Origin: Streptomyces himastatinicus ATCC 53653
GTDB taxonomy: Bacteria; Actinomycetota; Actinomycetes; Streptomycetales; Streptomycetaceae
Direction: 5' to 3'
DNA: 33,701 nucleotides
NCBI RefSeq assembly: GCF_000158915.1
Contig: NZ_GG657754.1
Span: 5,780,396 to 5,814,096, forward strand
This document shows positions 7,637 to 15,008 of this stretch, piece after piece. Both the position numbers and the translations under genes were made by a program. Positions within the stretch are counted from its first letter, which is position 1. Each line of letters begins with the position of its first letter. Below the pieces are notes generated by a model. It ran no database searches, was not told where the DNA came from, and was given only the letters and a program-made list of their open reading frames with translations.

Positions 7637-8586
7637 ATGTGCTGTCCGGAGAGGTTGGTGATGCGGCTGGCTGGGGTGCGGCCGCTGATTCCGGTGTGGG
7701 GTCGGTGGTAGTTGTACCAGTCCAGCCAGTCGGGAAACGCTGCCTGCCGTTCGCCTTCTGAGGTGTAGGGCCGCTGGTAGGCCCACTCGTCCAGCAGGGT
7801 GCGGTGGAAGCGTTCGACCTTGCCGTTGGTCTGGGGCCGCCAGGGGCGGGTCCAGCGTGGGCGGATACCCAGCTCACGGCAGGTGTGGTGCCAGGTGTTC
7901 TTGCTGTAGGCCCAGGCGTTATCGGTCAGCACCCGCTCGACGGTCACGCCGCGTGCGGCGAACCAGGCGGCAGCTCGACGCAGGAAGTCCGCACAGGTGG
8001 CCGCCTGCTCGTCGGGCAGGTGCTCGGTGTAGGCAAGGCGGGAGTGGTCATCCAGCGCGGTGTGCAGGAAGGCATGGCCGGTCCCGTTCCTGTTCTTGCG
8101 GCCGGCTGCCCGGCCCAGGGCTTTGTGGCCGCCGCCGTCGGGGATGCGGCCGAGTTTCTTGACGTCGATGTGGACCAACTCGCCGGGGCGGGAGCGTTCG
8201 TACCGGCGGACGGGTTCGCCGGTGGCCCGGTCCAGCGTGGCCAGTGGTGGCAGGCCGTGGCGTTGAAGAATGCGGTGAGCAGTAGAGGCGGCGACGCCGG
8301 CACGGGCCGCCAGTCGCAGCGGACCGATCTGGTGTTCACGGCGCATCCGCAGCACCCGCTCCTCCACCAAGGCGGGCGTCCGGCGTGGTGAGTGGTGGGG
8401 GCGGCTGGAGCGGTCGTGCAGACCCGCTGCCCCGTGGCGGCGGTAGCGCCCGGCCCAGCGAGCGGCGGTGGTGTGGCTGACCTGGAACCGTTCGGCCGCC
8501 CGCCGCAGCGGCCAGCCGTCGTCGACGACGCACCGGGCCAGACGCAGCCTGCCGGTCGGGGTCAGCGGGGCGTTACGGTGGATCAA
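7633..8586 (-). CDS. IS481-family DDE transposase
   Basis: 317 residues from a TTG start with AGGAGG 7 nt upstream; in-frame ATGs at 8604 and 8628 are alternatives. The N-terminal helix-turn-helix region (GWPLRRAAERFQVSHTTAARW) is followed by an rve/integrase core with the catalytic triad visible as HIDVKKL (Asp), LTDNAWAY (Asp) and NGKVERFHRT (Glu), and the end WYNYHRPH typical of the family. The reading frame is uninterrupted, so the enzyme may be active. The frame runs off the left end of the element: its last codon borrows two bases from, and its TAG stop lies wholly in, the flanking target duplication. Confidence 0.95.
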   Translation of the reverse strand: MIHRNAPLTPTGRLRLARCVVDDGWPLRRAAERFQVSHTTAARWAGRYRRHGAAGLHDRSSRPHHSPRRTPALVEERVLRMRREHQIGPLRLAARAGVAASTAHRILQRHGLPPLATLDRATGEPVRRYERSRPGELVHIDVKKLGRIPDGGGHKALGRAAGRKNRNGTGHAFLHTALDDHSRLAYTEHLPDEQAATCADFLRRAAAWFAARGVTVERVLTDNAWAYSKNTWHHTCRELGIRPRWTRPWRPQTNGKVERFHRTLLDEWAYQRPYTSEGERQAAFPDWLDWYNYHRPHTGISGRTPASRITNLSGQHI

Positions 8587-8704
8587 CGAGGGCCTCCTGG
8601 GCATTGGTGCAGATGTCGCAATCCACACCGAAACCAGAGGCCCTCGCCTCGTTCAAGCACCCCTCACGGCGCGTCGCCCGTCACCAACGTGCCGGGACAG
8701 CACA
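7638..8704 (-). mobile_element. Complete IS481-family insertion sequence
   Basis: 1,067 bp. The terminal inverted repeats are 7638-7661 and 8681-8704, matching at 20 of 24 positions and starting TGTGCTGTCC. A 6-bp target duplication ACTAGA flanks the element exactly (7632-7637 and 8705-8710). It carries a single transposase gene. Clean ends and an intact frame suggest a fairly recent insertion. Confidence 0.93.
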
Positions 8705-8709
8705 ACTAG

Positions 8710-9152
8710 AGCGTGTCCGATGAGTCGAGCCAGCGTCGCAGATGCCGCCACCGACACCACTGCGGTGACAGGACGGTGACCGCCTCTCGGAGCCTCACCC
8801 GCCGGGGTTCTTCACCATCAGAACAATGAACACGATAAAGACCAACGCCATGCAGCCCAGGCCCTTCAAGAGGTTGCGAGCCTCTTGATCCCGCGCCTTC
8901 CTCCATGCTGCGGCACGCCGGACGTCGTTACGGCGCATCCCCTCTTCGACGGCGCGTGCGATCTCTTCTTCGTTCACATCTGCCCCCACCCCTTGGCTGC
9001 CAAAAACGTACCTTAGCCCTCGCACGCAGCTGGCTTTTACTCCGGCAGACACAGCTCAAGCCGTGCCCACTCGGCGCCCCACAGACCGCTCCATCCCACG
9101 GAGACCGAAACGAGTCACACATGAGTCAGCCACATGACTCGTCGGACACGCC
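8710..9152. mobile_element. MITE-like element with CTAG flanks
   Basis: About 443 bp between 17-bp inverted ends (8710-8726 and 9136-9152) that match at 15 of 17 positions, centred on GCGTGTCCGA. Both ends are directly flanked by CTAG (8706-8709 and 9153-9156). CTAG target duplications are typical of IS5-subgroup elements. No transposase is encoded, only a small ORF (8795-8977), so it would be a non-autonomous derivative. The IS481 element sits at its left edge, and both interrupt the same TPR gene. Confidence 0.55.
8795..8977 (-). CDS. Tiny membrane protein inside the MITE-like element
   Basis: 60 residues from a GTG start with GGGGG upstream. A charged amphipathic helical part (EEEIARAVEEGMRRNDVRR) is followed by one strong hydrophobic span (CMALVFIVFIVLMV) and a short polar tail, so probably tail-anchored. 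The reading frame continues upstream to an ATG at 9052, but the GTG has the better ribosome site. Not recognised; presence within a non-autonomous element makes it a possible passenger gene. Confidence 0.45.
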   Translation of the reverse strand: MNEEEIARAVEEGMRRNDVRRAAAWRKARDQEARNLLKGLGCMALVFIVFIVLMVKNPGG

Positions 9153-9156
9153 CTAG

Positions 9157-9432
9157 GCCGCAGGCCACATCCGTACAGCCCTGGACCAGCGCAACGTGAA
9201 GGCTGGCCGAGGATCGGGCTCGCCGAATGCGCCTTCCTGATCGGCGACATCACCAGCGCAGCCGACTACTCGTGCCGCGCGGTCGAGGTCTCGTCCGGCA
9301 TCCGCTCCGGGCGCGTGCGCACCCGACTGGCGTAGCTCTATCCGTACACGGTGGGCGATGGCTCGTCCCGGGCCGTCGCCGACGTGCGCGGTAGCATCCG
9401 GACTCTGCTCACCACATGGCGAGGAAGGCGCG
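9157..9432 (+). pseudogene. TPR regulator, right fragment
   Basis: Starting right after the CTAG flank, AAGHIRTALDQRN continues the TPR text broken at 7636. A one-base frameshift near 9210 leads to IGLAECAFLIGDITSAADY and SGRVRTRLA, then an in-frame TAG at 9333-9335 followed by LYPYTVG and VADVRGSIRTLLTT, the usual C-terminal end of XRE-TPR regulators. Besides the insertions the gene thus carries at least one frameshift and one nonsense codon. It abuts the SLOG gene at 9433. Confidence 0.6.
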
Positions 9433-9921
9433 ATGACGACGATCGCTGTGACCGGGCACATGGACCTCACCGACGAGTCGGTGCCGCTGGTGCGAGCCGA
9501 GCTGGACAAGGTCCTCGCCTCCTACGAGTCCTCCTGTCTGGTCGGTGTGTCATGCATCGCGAAGGGCAGCGACAGCCTGTTCGCCGAGGCGGTCTTGGCG
9601 GCCGGCGGGAGCCTGGTTGTGGTGATTCCGTCGCAGGACTACCGGCAGGCGAAGGTGAAGCTCGACCACGCCGCGACCTTTGACCGGCTGGTGGAGTCCG
9701 CAGACGAGGTCCTGGTGATGCCGCACGAGACGGCGAACCGGCAGGCGTACGAAGCGGCGAACGCGGTGCTGTTGGAGCGTGCCGATCGGCTGGTGGCGGT
9801 GTGGAACGGGCAGCCGCCGGGCACCAAGGGCGGCGGTACCGCGGACGTGGTGTACCAGGCCCGCGAGGCTGGTGTCCCGGTGGACGTCGTCTGGCCGGAC
9901 GGTGCGTCCCGCCGGGCATGA
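9433..9921 (+). CDS. SLOG-fold (LOG/DprA-like Rossmannoid) protein
   Basis: 162 residues with a Rossmann-like layout: an opening strand TTIAVTGHMDL, the GVSCIAKGSDSLFAE segment, an Asp-rich middle, and the late glycine-rich loop GTKGGGTADVV characteristic of SLOG proteins, which bind nucleotides or nucleotide-derived ligands. Members range from cytokinin-type phosphoribohydrolases to sensors in defence and signalling systems; the catalytic PGGxGT motif of true LOG enzymes is not present in that form, so a sensor role is as likely as catalysis. A GAGGAAGG ribosome site lies 5 nt before the ATG. It follows the tail of the decayed TPR regulator, suggesting a former regulator-SLOG operon. Confidence 0.75.
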   Translation: MTTIAVTGHMDLTDESVPLVRAELDKVLASYESSCLVGVSCIAKGSDSLFAEAVLAAGGSLVVVIPSQDYRQAKVKLDHAATFDRLVESADEVLVMPHETANRQAYEAANAVLLERADRLVAVWNGQPPGTKGGGTADVVYQAREAGVPVDVVWPDGASRRA

Positions 9922-10344
9922 CGAACGCCCTCTGGCCCGGCTCGCAGGCCGGATGAGTGGGGCACAGGTCTACGGCTTGTGCCCCGTCCACGGATATCCC
10001 CGACGGACTCGTCGCGAACTCCAGACGGCGGCCGATCCGACCACGCCAAACTCGCCGCGCTCGACGGCGACGAGCACCCCGCCCAGTGGAAGCGCTGGTT
10101 CGACGCGGCTGTGGTGAGCCAAACCGCAGACCCGCCTGTTCGTGCTTGCGCACCAACGTTCAGACGGAGCCGGACTACCGTCGGAAGACGACAACGCAGG
10201 CACAGCTGCGCGTTTGGCTGCGCGCAGCCCGCATTGCGATCAGTCCGGCGTGTGCGGCCAAGCTGGGGTCGGACTGGACGTCACTACAGAACCAACGGCA
10301 GTGTTCCCGTGACCGTCCGCGCCAAAAAGAAAACGGGGAACGTC
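9922..10344. other. Non-coding or decayed gap
   Basis: About 420 bp between the SLOG and DUF1330 genes. A short plus-strand frame near 10040-10130 (DHAKLAALDGDEHPAQWKRW) has coding-like composition but no start or recognisable family and may be a gene scrap. I find no convincing promoter, RNA or repeat. Confidence 0.4.
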
Positions 10345-10659
10345 GTGAGTGCTTACGTCATCGTCAACGTCGATGTGCTCGACGAGGAGGCCGGCCTGGC
10401 CTACGCACGTGTGGCCCAGAAGTCCATCCTCAGTCACGGCGGCCGTTACCTCGTCGCTGGTCCCACGCCCGAGCCCGTCGAGGGAACCTGGGATTCCTCC
10501 CGATTCGTGGTCATCGAGTTCCCCGACATGGAGCGGGTTCGGGAGTGGTACGACTCCCCCGAGTACCGGCGAGCCCGGGAGATAAGGGAGGGCAAGGTTC
10601 GGGTGCAGATGCTGTTCGCCGAGGGCGCGCCGCCGGAGGGCTTCTCCCTCCCGGCCTAG
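10345..10659 (+). CDS. DUF1330-family protein
   Basis: 104 residues from a GTG preceded by ACGGGGAA. The opening AYVIVNVDVLDEEAG, the middle GGRYLVAG and FVVIEFPDMERVREWYDSPEYRRARE are the hallmarks of DUF1330, a dimeric alpha/beta-barrel (ferredoxin-like) fold whose biochemical role is not established. Cytosolic, with no signal peptide. It lies at the right edge of the accessory region and converges with the hydrolase gene across a shared hairpin terminator. Confidence 0.88.
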   Translation: MSAYVIVNVDVLDEEAGLAYARVAQKSILSHGGRYLVAGPTPEPVEGTWDSSRFVVIEFPDMERVREWYDSPEYRRAREIREGKVRVQMLFAEGAPPEGFSLPA

Positions 10660-10695
10660 CTGTGCTCGCTGTGGACCGTATGGCGCCTCGGCGAC

Positions 10696-10720
10696 CCCCG
10701 GGACGGCTTCCCGTCCGGGG
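10696..10720. terminator. Bidirectional terminator between convergent genes (copy C of the motif)
   Basis: CCCCGGGACGG / CCGTCCGGGG stem with one bulged G and a CTTC loop, between the DUF1330 and hydrolase stop codons. The core and the following ACGGCGGACGTCAGCC resemble the tRNA-Thr terminators A and B and their downstream bases. Confidence 0.6.
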
Positions 10721-10742
10721 CACCCGGTGTCCACGGCGGACG

Positions 10743-11468
10743 TCAGCCCAGCTTGAGGAGTAGTTCGGTCAGTTCGGTCGGCATGGTGATCATGCAGTCG
10801 TGGCCGGTCGGCAGTTCCCAGACCTGGGACGGGGCGCCGTTGGGCTGGATCGGGGGCACGGGGCGGCGGGGCCAGCCTTCCGGTTCGCCGACCACGCAGT
10901 GGATGTGGGTCCGGGGGATCGTGTTCACGGCCGGGTTGTCCAGGCGGACCGGTTGCTGGAGGCAGCGGACCGACTGGTCCGACAGGGTCGTGCGCAGCCA
11001 GGCGACGTCTGCCGGGTCGGTGACCCCGAACAGGCCCGGGAGCGGCGGCATCTCGGGCAGGGGCGGGACCCGCCAGCCGCTCTCGGACCGGAGGGCGCCG
11101 TCGATCAGGTCCTGGGTTATGGGCATGACGTCGGCCGCGCTCTCGCCGTCCTGCGGGACCATCGCGTCGAGGTAGACCAGGTGCGCGATCCGGTCCGGGA
11201 TCCGGTTGGCCGCGGAGGAGATGACCAGACCGGCGTAGCTGTGGCCCACGAGGATCACATCGGTGAGGTCCTCGTCCGTGATCAGCCTGACGATGTCGTC
11301 GACGTGGGTGTCGAGCCCTACGTCGCGGCTGAGCAGATGCGCCCGGTCGCCGTGGCCGGTGAGGGATGGCGCGAGCGCGCGGTGTCCGGCCGAGGCGAGT
11401 AGGGGGACCACTCGTTCCCAGCACTGTCCGCTGTGCCAGGCGCCGTGTACCAGCAGATACGTTGACAT
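10743..11468 (-). CDS. Alpha/beta-hydrolase
   Basis: 241 residues from the ATG at 11468 with GAGGAG upstream. It opens with TYLLVHGAWHSG (oxyanion-loop region), has the nucleophile elbow GHSYAG (Ser nucleophile) and the closing GHDCMI (catalytic His); an acidic residue lies between. The pattern resembles esterases/salicylate-esterase-like hydrolases; the substrate is unknown. It is divergent from the MmyB-type regulator at 11601 across 132 bp, a very common pairing in Streptomyces in which the regulator is thought to control the enzyme. Confidence 0.9.
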   Translation of the reverse strand: MSTYLLVHGAWHSGQCWERVVPLLASAGHRALAPSLTGHGDRAHLLSRDVGLDTHVDDIVRLITDEDLTDVILVGHSYAGLVISSAANRIPDRIAHLVYLDAMVPQDGESAADVMPITQDLIDGALRSESGWRVPPLPEMPPLPGLFGVTDPADVAWLRTTLSDQSVRCLQQPVRLDNPAVNTIPRTHIHCVVGEPEGWPRRPVPPIQPNGAPSQVWELPTGHDCMITMPTELTELLLKLG

Positions 11469-11600
11469 GGCTGTCACGCTCCTCGTCTCGTCGTCGGTGA
11501 CGATCACGCTGCCGCTCGGGGCCCGGCCGTGCCAGAGTCCCCGTGATCCTGGGGGTGGCAGGACCAGGCACCTCCGCGACGGCGCGATTACCGTCGACGC

Positions 11601-12494
11601 ATGAGCGACGAACCGAACCTGCTGGGCGATTACGTACGCGCCCGCCGCGAGCTCGTCACCCCGGAGCAGGTCGGCATTCCCGCCGTGGGGCTGCGGCGCG
11701 TGCCGGGGCTGCGCCGGGAAGAGGTCGCGATGCTGGCGGGCATCAGCGCCGACTACTACCTGCGGCTGGAGCAGGGCCGCGACCGCAACCCCTCCGTGCA
11801 GGTCCTGGAGTCCCTCGCCCGCGTGCTGCGGCTCGACGACGAGGCGACGGCGCACCTGTTGCGACTGGGCGCCGCCAAACCCCGACGGCCCCGGCGCCGG
11901 CCCCGGCGCGAGACCGTCCCGGCGGGCATCGCCCAGCTCGTCGCCACGCTCCCGCTCCCCGCGCACATCGAGGGCCGCTACTTCGACGTCCTCGCCGTCA
12001 ACGCCTTGGCGAGCGCCCTGTCACCGCGGCTCGCGGTGGGAGCCAACCGCCTGCGCGATCTGTTTCTCGACCCCGCCGAGCACGCGCTCTACCCGGACTG
12101 GGAGAGCGCGACCGTGGATCTGGTCGCCGGTTTCCGCGAGTCCGTCGGCACCGATTTGGACGACCCCCGCTTCATCGAGCTCGTCGGCGAACTCTCCCTC
12201 GCCAGCCCTCGCTTCAGCCGCCTCTGGGCCCGGCACGACGTACGAACGTGCGCGGGGGCGTCCATGCGTCTCGACCATCCCCAGGTCGGTGCCCTCCAAC
12301 TGAAGGTGGAGCGGCTGGGCGTCAGCGCCGCGCCCGGCCAGGTGCTCGTCATCCACCACCCGGCCCCCGGCACCGACAGCGCCGACAAGCTCTCCCTGCT
12401 CGCCTCTGCCAGCCAGACGCGAGCGCCGACCGCGCAGTTGACGGGGAGCGTATGGTGGAAGGGAAACGCATCAACGCCTCGCCCCGAACTGTGA
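11601..12494 (+). CDS. XRE-family regulator with MmyB-like ligand-binding domain
   Basis: 297 residues. The N-terminal helix-turn-helix (about 33-75: RVPGLRREEVAMLAGISADYY then LRLEQGRD) is followed, after an Arg/Pro-rich linker, by the MmyB-like domain (YFDVLAVNALASALSP, NRLRDLFLDP, FRESVGTDLDDPRF, ending in the VWW-type motif). The C-terminal domain is thought to bind a fatty-acid-like ligand. A cytosolic DNA-binding repressor or activator, most likely of the divergent hydrolase. The start is fixed by the conserved opening LLGDYVRARRE and the length fits the family. Confidence 0.92.
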   Translation: MSDEPNLLGDYVRARRELVTPEQVGIPAVGLRRVPGLRREEVAMLAGISADYYLRLEQGRDRNPSVQVLESLARVLRLDDEATAHLLRLGAAKPRRPRRRPRRETVPAGIAQLVATLPLPAHIEGRYFDVLAVNALASALSPRLAVGANRLRDLFLDPAEHALYPDWESATVDLVAGFRESVGTDLDDPRFIELVGELSLASPRFSRLWARHDVRTCAGASMRLDHPQVGALQLKVERLGVSAAPGQVLVIHHPAPGTDSADKLSLLASASQTRAPTAQLTGSVWWKGNASTPRPEL

Positions 12495-12533
12495 GTTGGG
12501 CGGGCCGAGCGGGGGAAGAAAGGTGCGTGCCCG

Positions 12534-12728
12534 ATGACGATCGGGCTTCTCTCCACGATTGTCGCTGTCTTCTATGGCGGCACGATCTCGATTCTCGCTC
12601 TCACCGCGACCTTCGCTCGGCGCCGCTCGCTACGGCGTGAAGCGCGCAGCACCCTTGCCGTCCTGGTGCCGGGGAGGGCGGTGGAGTCGCAGCAGGTAGA
12701 CGGCGCGGCAGTGGGCCCAGGTAGTTGA
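12534..12728 (+). CDS. Small membrane protein, possibly altered C-terminus
   Basis: 64 residues with one N-terminal hydrophobic span (LLSTIVAVFYGGTISILALTA) followed by a basic stretch (ARRRSLRREARSTLAVLV). The last 20 residues look unrelated and coincide with the border of the truncated HxlR fragment, so the natural end may have been changed by a rearrangement near 12680-12730. Function unknown. It follows the MmyB-type regulator by 39 bp on the same strand. Confidence 0.5.
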   Translation: MTIGLLSTIVAVFYGGTISILALTATFARRRSLRREARSTLAVLVPGRAVESQQVDGAAVGPGS

Positions 12729-12735
12729 GCGGCGG

Positions 12736-12843
12736 TTCGCCGAAGCGGTGCGGGTGTACGTGTTGGGCCCAGAGGATCAGGACCTTCCACTTGCCGCCGG
12801 TCACATCCATCGCCGCGTCGATTCCGCAGACGTGGCTGACCTC
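12736..12843 (-). pseudogene. N-terminal fragment of an HxlR-family regulator
   Basis: On the minus strand CGIDAAMDVTGGKWKVLILW followed by HRFGE is the conserved start of the HxlR winged-helix domain, including the N-terminal Cys used for redox sensing in some members. The expected remaining 70-80 residues are missing and the sequence becomes unrelated after FGE. It would have been divergent from the oxidoreductase at 12912, with their shared operator at 12854-12873. Confidence 0.65.
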
Positions 12844-12853
12844 AGGGGGTACC

Positions 12854-12873
12854 TACCCACTTAAAAGTGGGTA
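12854..12873. promoter_or_regulatory. Palindromic operator, HxlR type
   Basis: TACCCACTTAAAAGTGGGTA has perfect 9-bp arms around AA. It lies between the HxlR fragment and the oxidoreductase start, where HxlR regulators bind similar GTAC-bordered palindromes. It is the most AT-rich spot of this gap and may overlap the promoter. Confidence 0.7.
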
Positions 12874-12911
12874 CTTGAGCGTCTTGGCGTTCAGCGACGA
12901 GGCTTTGCGGC

Positions 12912-13784
12912 ATGGGACATGACGCGAAGAAAGTTTCCGTACTTGGGCTTGGTGCTATGGGTGCCGCCATCGCTCGTTCTTGGCTGGCCTCGGGGTATGA
13001 GGTGACGGTGTGGAACCGCACCGTGGGGCGGGCCGAGGCGCTTGTCGGGGAGGGGGCGGTGGTTGCGGGGGCGGTCGCCGAGGCGGTGGCGGCCAGTGGG
13101 CTGGTGGTGGTGTGCCTGCTCGATGACGCCTCGGTCGGGGAGGTTCTGGCCGACGTCGATCTGACGGGCAAGGATCTGGTCAACGTCACCACGAGCACCC
13201 CCGGGCAGGCCCGTGAGCGGGCGGAGTGGGCGGGGGCGCGCGGGGCGCGGTATCTGGGCGGCGGGATCATGGCCGTTCCGCCGATGATCGGGGTTCCGGA
13301 TTCCGGTGCGTACGTCTTCTACAGCGGGTCGCCGGAGCTGTTCGCGGCGCATCGGGAGGCGCTGGCCGTCCCGGCGGGCGCCCGGTACGTCGGTGAGGAC
13401 GCTGGGTTGGCCGCGCTGCACGATGTGGCGCTGCTGAGCGGCATGACCGGCATGTTTGCCGGGGTGTCGCATGCCTTCGCGCTGATGCGGGGGACGGAGG
13501 TCGCTCCGAAGGAGTTCGCGGGGCTGCTGGTTGGGTGGCTTACGGCCATGGCTCCGTACGCGTACGGGGTTGCCGCGCAGCTGGAGAGCGGCGACTACGC
13601 CCTCGGCGTGACGTCGAACCTCGCGATGATGGTGGAGGGCAACGGGACGTTGCTGCGTACCGCCGAGGAGCAGGGCGTCAGCGCGGAGTTGCTCAGTCCG
13701 TTGATGGCGCTCATGGAGCGTCGCCTCGCCGCGGGGCACGGGGAGGAGGGCACCGCCGGGGTGATCGATCTGCTGAGCCGCTGA
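12912..13784 (+). CDS. NAD(P)-dependent oxidoreductase, imine-reductase-like
   Basis: 290 residues. N-terminal Rossmann domain with GLGAMG at about 12-17, WNRT at 34-37 (the Arg suits the NADPH phosphate) and the beta-hydroxyacid-dehydrogenase-like sequence NVTTSTPGQA near 91-100. The C-terminal helical domain has LHDVALLSGM with Asp171 where imine reductases carry their proton-donor Asp. So it is probably an imine reductase or reductive aminase, or another member of the 6-phosphogluconate-dehydrogenase superfamily. GAGG upstream of the ATG supports the start. Its divergent HxlR regulator is truncated while the operator remains, so expression may be deregulated or controlled by another HxlR protein. 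Confidence 0.85.
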   Translation: MGHDAKKVSVLGLGAMGAAIARSWLASGYEVTVWNRTVGRAEALVGEGAVVAGAVAEAVAASGLVVVCLLDDASVGEVLADVDLTGKDLVNVTTSTPGQARERAEWAGARGARYLGGGIMAVPPMIGVPDSGAYVFYSGSPELFAAHREALAVPAGARYVGEDAGLAALHDVALLSGMTGMFAGVSHAFALMRGTEVAPKEFAGLLVGWLTAMAPYAYGVAAQLESGDYALGVTSNLAMMVEGNGTLLRTAEEQGVSAELLSPLMALMERRLAAGHGEEGTAGVIDLLSR

Positions 13785-13790
13785 GCCGGA

Positions 13791-15008
13791 TCAGGCCGCG
13801 CGGCCGAAGGTGCGGAGTCGGGTGAAGGAGGACTCCAGGCCGCGCTTGAGGAGGCGGGCCGCTGGGCGTTCCACGAAGCGGTGCACCAGCCAGCTCAGGG
13901 CGAGGAAGCCGGAGATGACGAGGGCGAGGAGCAGGCGGGGGTCCATGGAGTCGTGGAGGCGGCTGATCAGCGACACGCCCGCGACGTAGTGCATCAGGTA
14001 GAGCGGGTAGGTGAGGCAGCCCGCGGTGACCAGCCACTTCCAACGGATGCGGTCGGTGTAGCCGAGCGCGACGGCCACCATGACGAGCAGGAACACCGTG
14101 AAGATCAGGACGGCGCCGCGCCAGCTGGAGACGTCCTCGTACGCGACCCGCAGCGCCAGCTCGCGCTGGCCCATCAGCCACGCCATGGCGAGGATGCCCC
14201 AGAGCAGCAGGTCCTGGCCGAAGCGGTGCATGAGGTAGAGGGCGAGGCCCGCGATGAAGTACCAGGCGCCGCTCGGATCGGCCGCCAGGACCAGGAGCGG
14301 GAACTTGGACACGGGGGCGAGCATCGCGGCCGCGCCCCATACGCAGCAGAAGACGACGACCCGGCGGTACGTCAGGCCCATGGCGACCACGACCATGAAG
14401 AGCAGGTAGAAGCGCAGCTCCGACCAGAGGGTCCAGTAGACGATGTCGACGTCGGGCACGTTGGAACCCGACTGGAGCATGGTGAAGTTGAGCAGGATGT
14501 CCCGCCCCGGGGGCCGCTCCCATACGCCCGGCAGCGCGATCATGCTGACGGTGGTGAAGGCCACGCCCACCCAGTACGCGGGGTAGAGACGGATCACGCG
14601 GGAGACGAAGAAGTCCTTCGGGGTGCGGCCCCAGCACGACATGCAGATGACGAAGCCGCTGATCACGAAGAAGATCTCCACGCCGATCCAGCCGAAGGAC
14701 GCGAAGTGGAACAGCGTGGGCATGATCTCGGAGGCCGGGCGGTCCCAGATCGCGTTGCCCGGCTGGTTGGCGCGGTTGGTGCCCGCGAAGTGGTGCAGGG
14801 CCACCATGAGGGCGGCGACCAGGCGGATGCCGTCGATGACGTACAGCCGGGGCCGGGCCCGATGGGTCCGACGGGCCCGCGGGGCGGTGGTGAGCGTACG
14901 GGTCGGGGCCGTCCGCGGCGGCGGCTCGGCCACGGCGACGCCGCCGCGGTCGCCGCCTCCGTGCGATTCGACGGCCGGGGGAAGCGGCTGCTGAAACCTG
15001 ACCTGCAT
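13791..15008 (-). CDS. Acyltransferase-3 (OafA/YrhL-type) membrane protein
   Basis: 405 residues from the ATG at 15008. After an Arg/Pro-rich cytosolic leader comes the signature YVIDGIRLVAALMVALHHFAG with the catalytic His pair at about 72-73, then FGWIGVEIFFVISGFVI and roughly ten membrane spans, ending in the YPLYLMHYVAG and VERPAARLL segments typical of the family. These enzymes move acyl groups (often acetyl) onto surface polysaccharides, glycopeptides or antibiotics. No biosynthetic genes adjoin it, so the target is unknown. It ends 6 bp from the convergent oxidoreductase stop. Confidence 0.93.
   Translation of the reverse strand: MQVRFQQPLPPAVESHGGGDRGGVAVAEPPPRTAPTRTLTTAPRARRTHRARPRLYVIDGIRLVAALMVALHHFAGTNRANQPGNAIWDRPASEIMPTLFHFASFGWIGVEIFFVISGFVICMSCWGRTPKDFFVSRVIRLYPAYWVGVAFTTVSMIALPGVWERPPGRDILLNFTMLQSGSNVPDVDIVYWTLWSELRFYLLFMVVVAMGLTYRRVVVFCCVWGAAAMLAPVSKFPLLVLAADPSGAWYFIAGLALYLMHRFGQDLLLWGILAMAWLMGQRELALRVAYEDVSSWRGAVLIFTVFLLVMVAVALGYTDRIRWKWLVTAGCLTYPLYLMHYVAGVSLISRLHDSMDPRLLLALVISGFLALSWLVHRFVERPAARLLKRGLESSFTRLRTFGRAA

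Noticed and set aside
9970..10203. Minus-strand small ORF in the SLOG-DUF1330 gap
   Set aside because: Low-information composition, no ribosome site, no recognisable motif, and it competes with a plus-strand scrap of better coding character.
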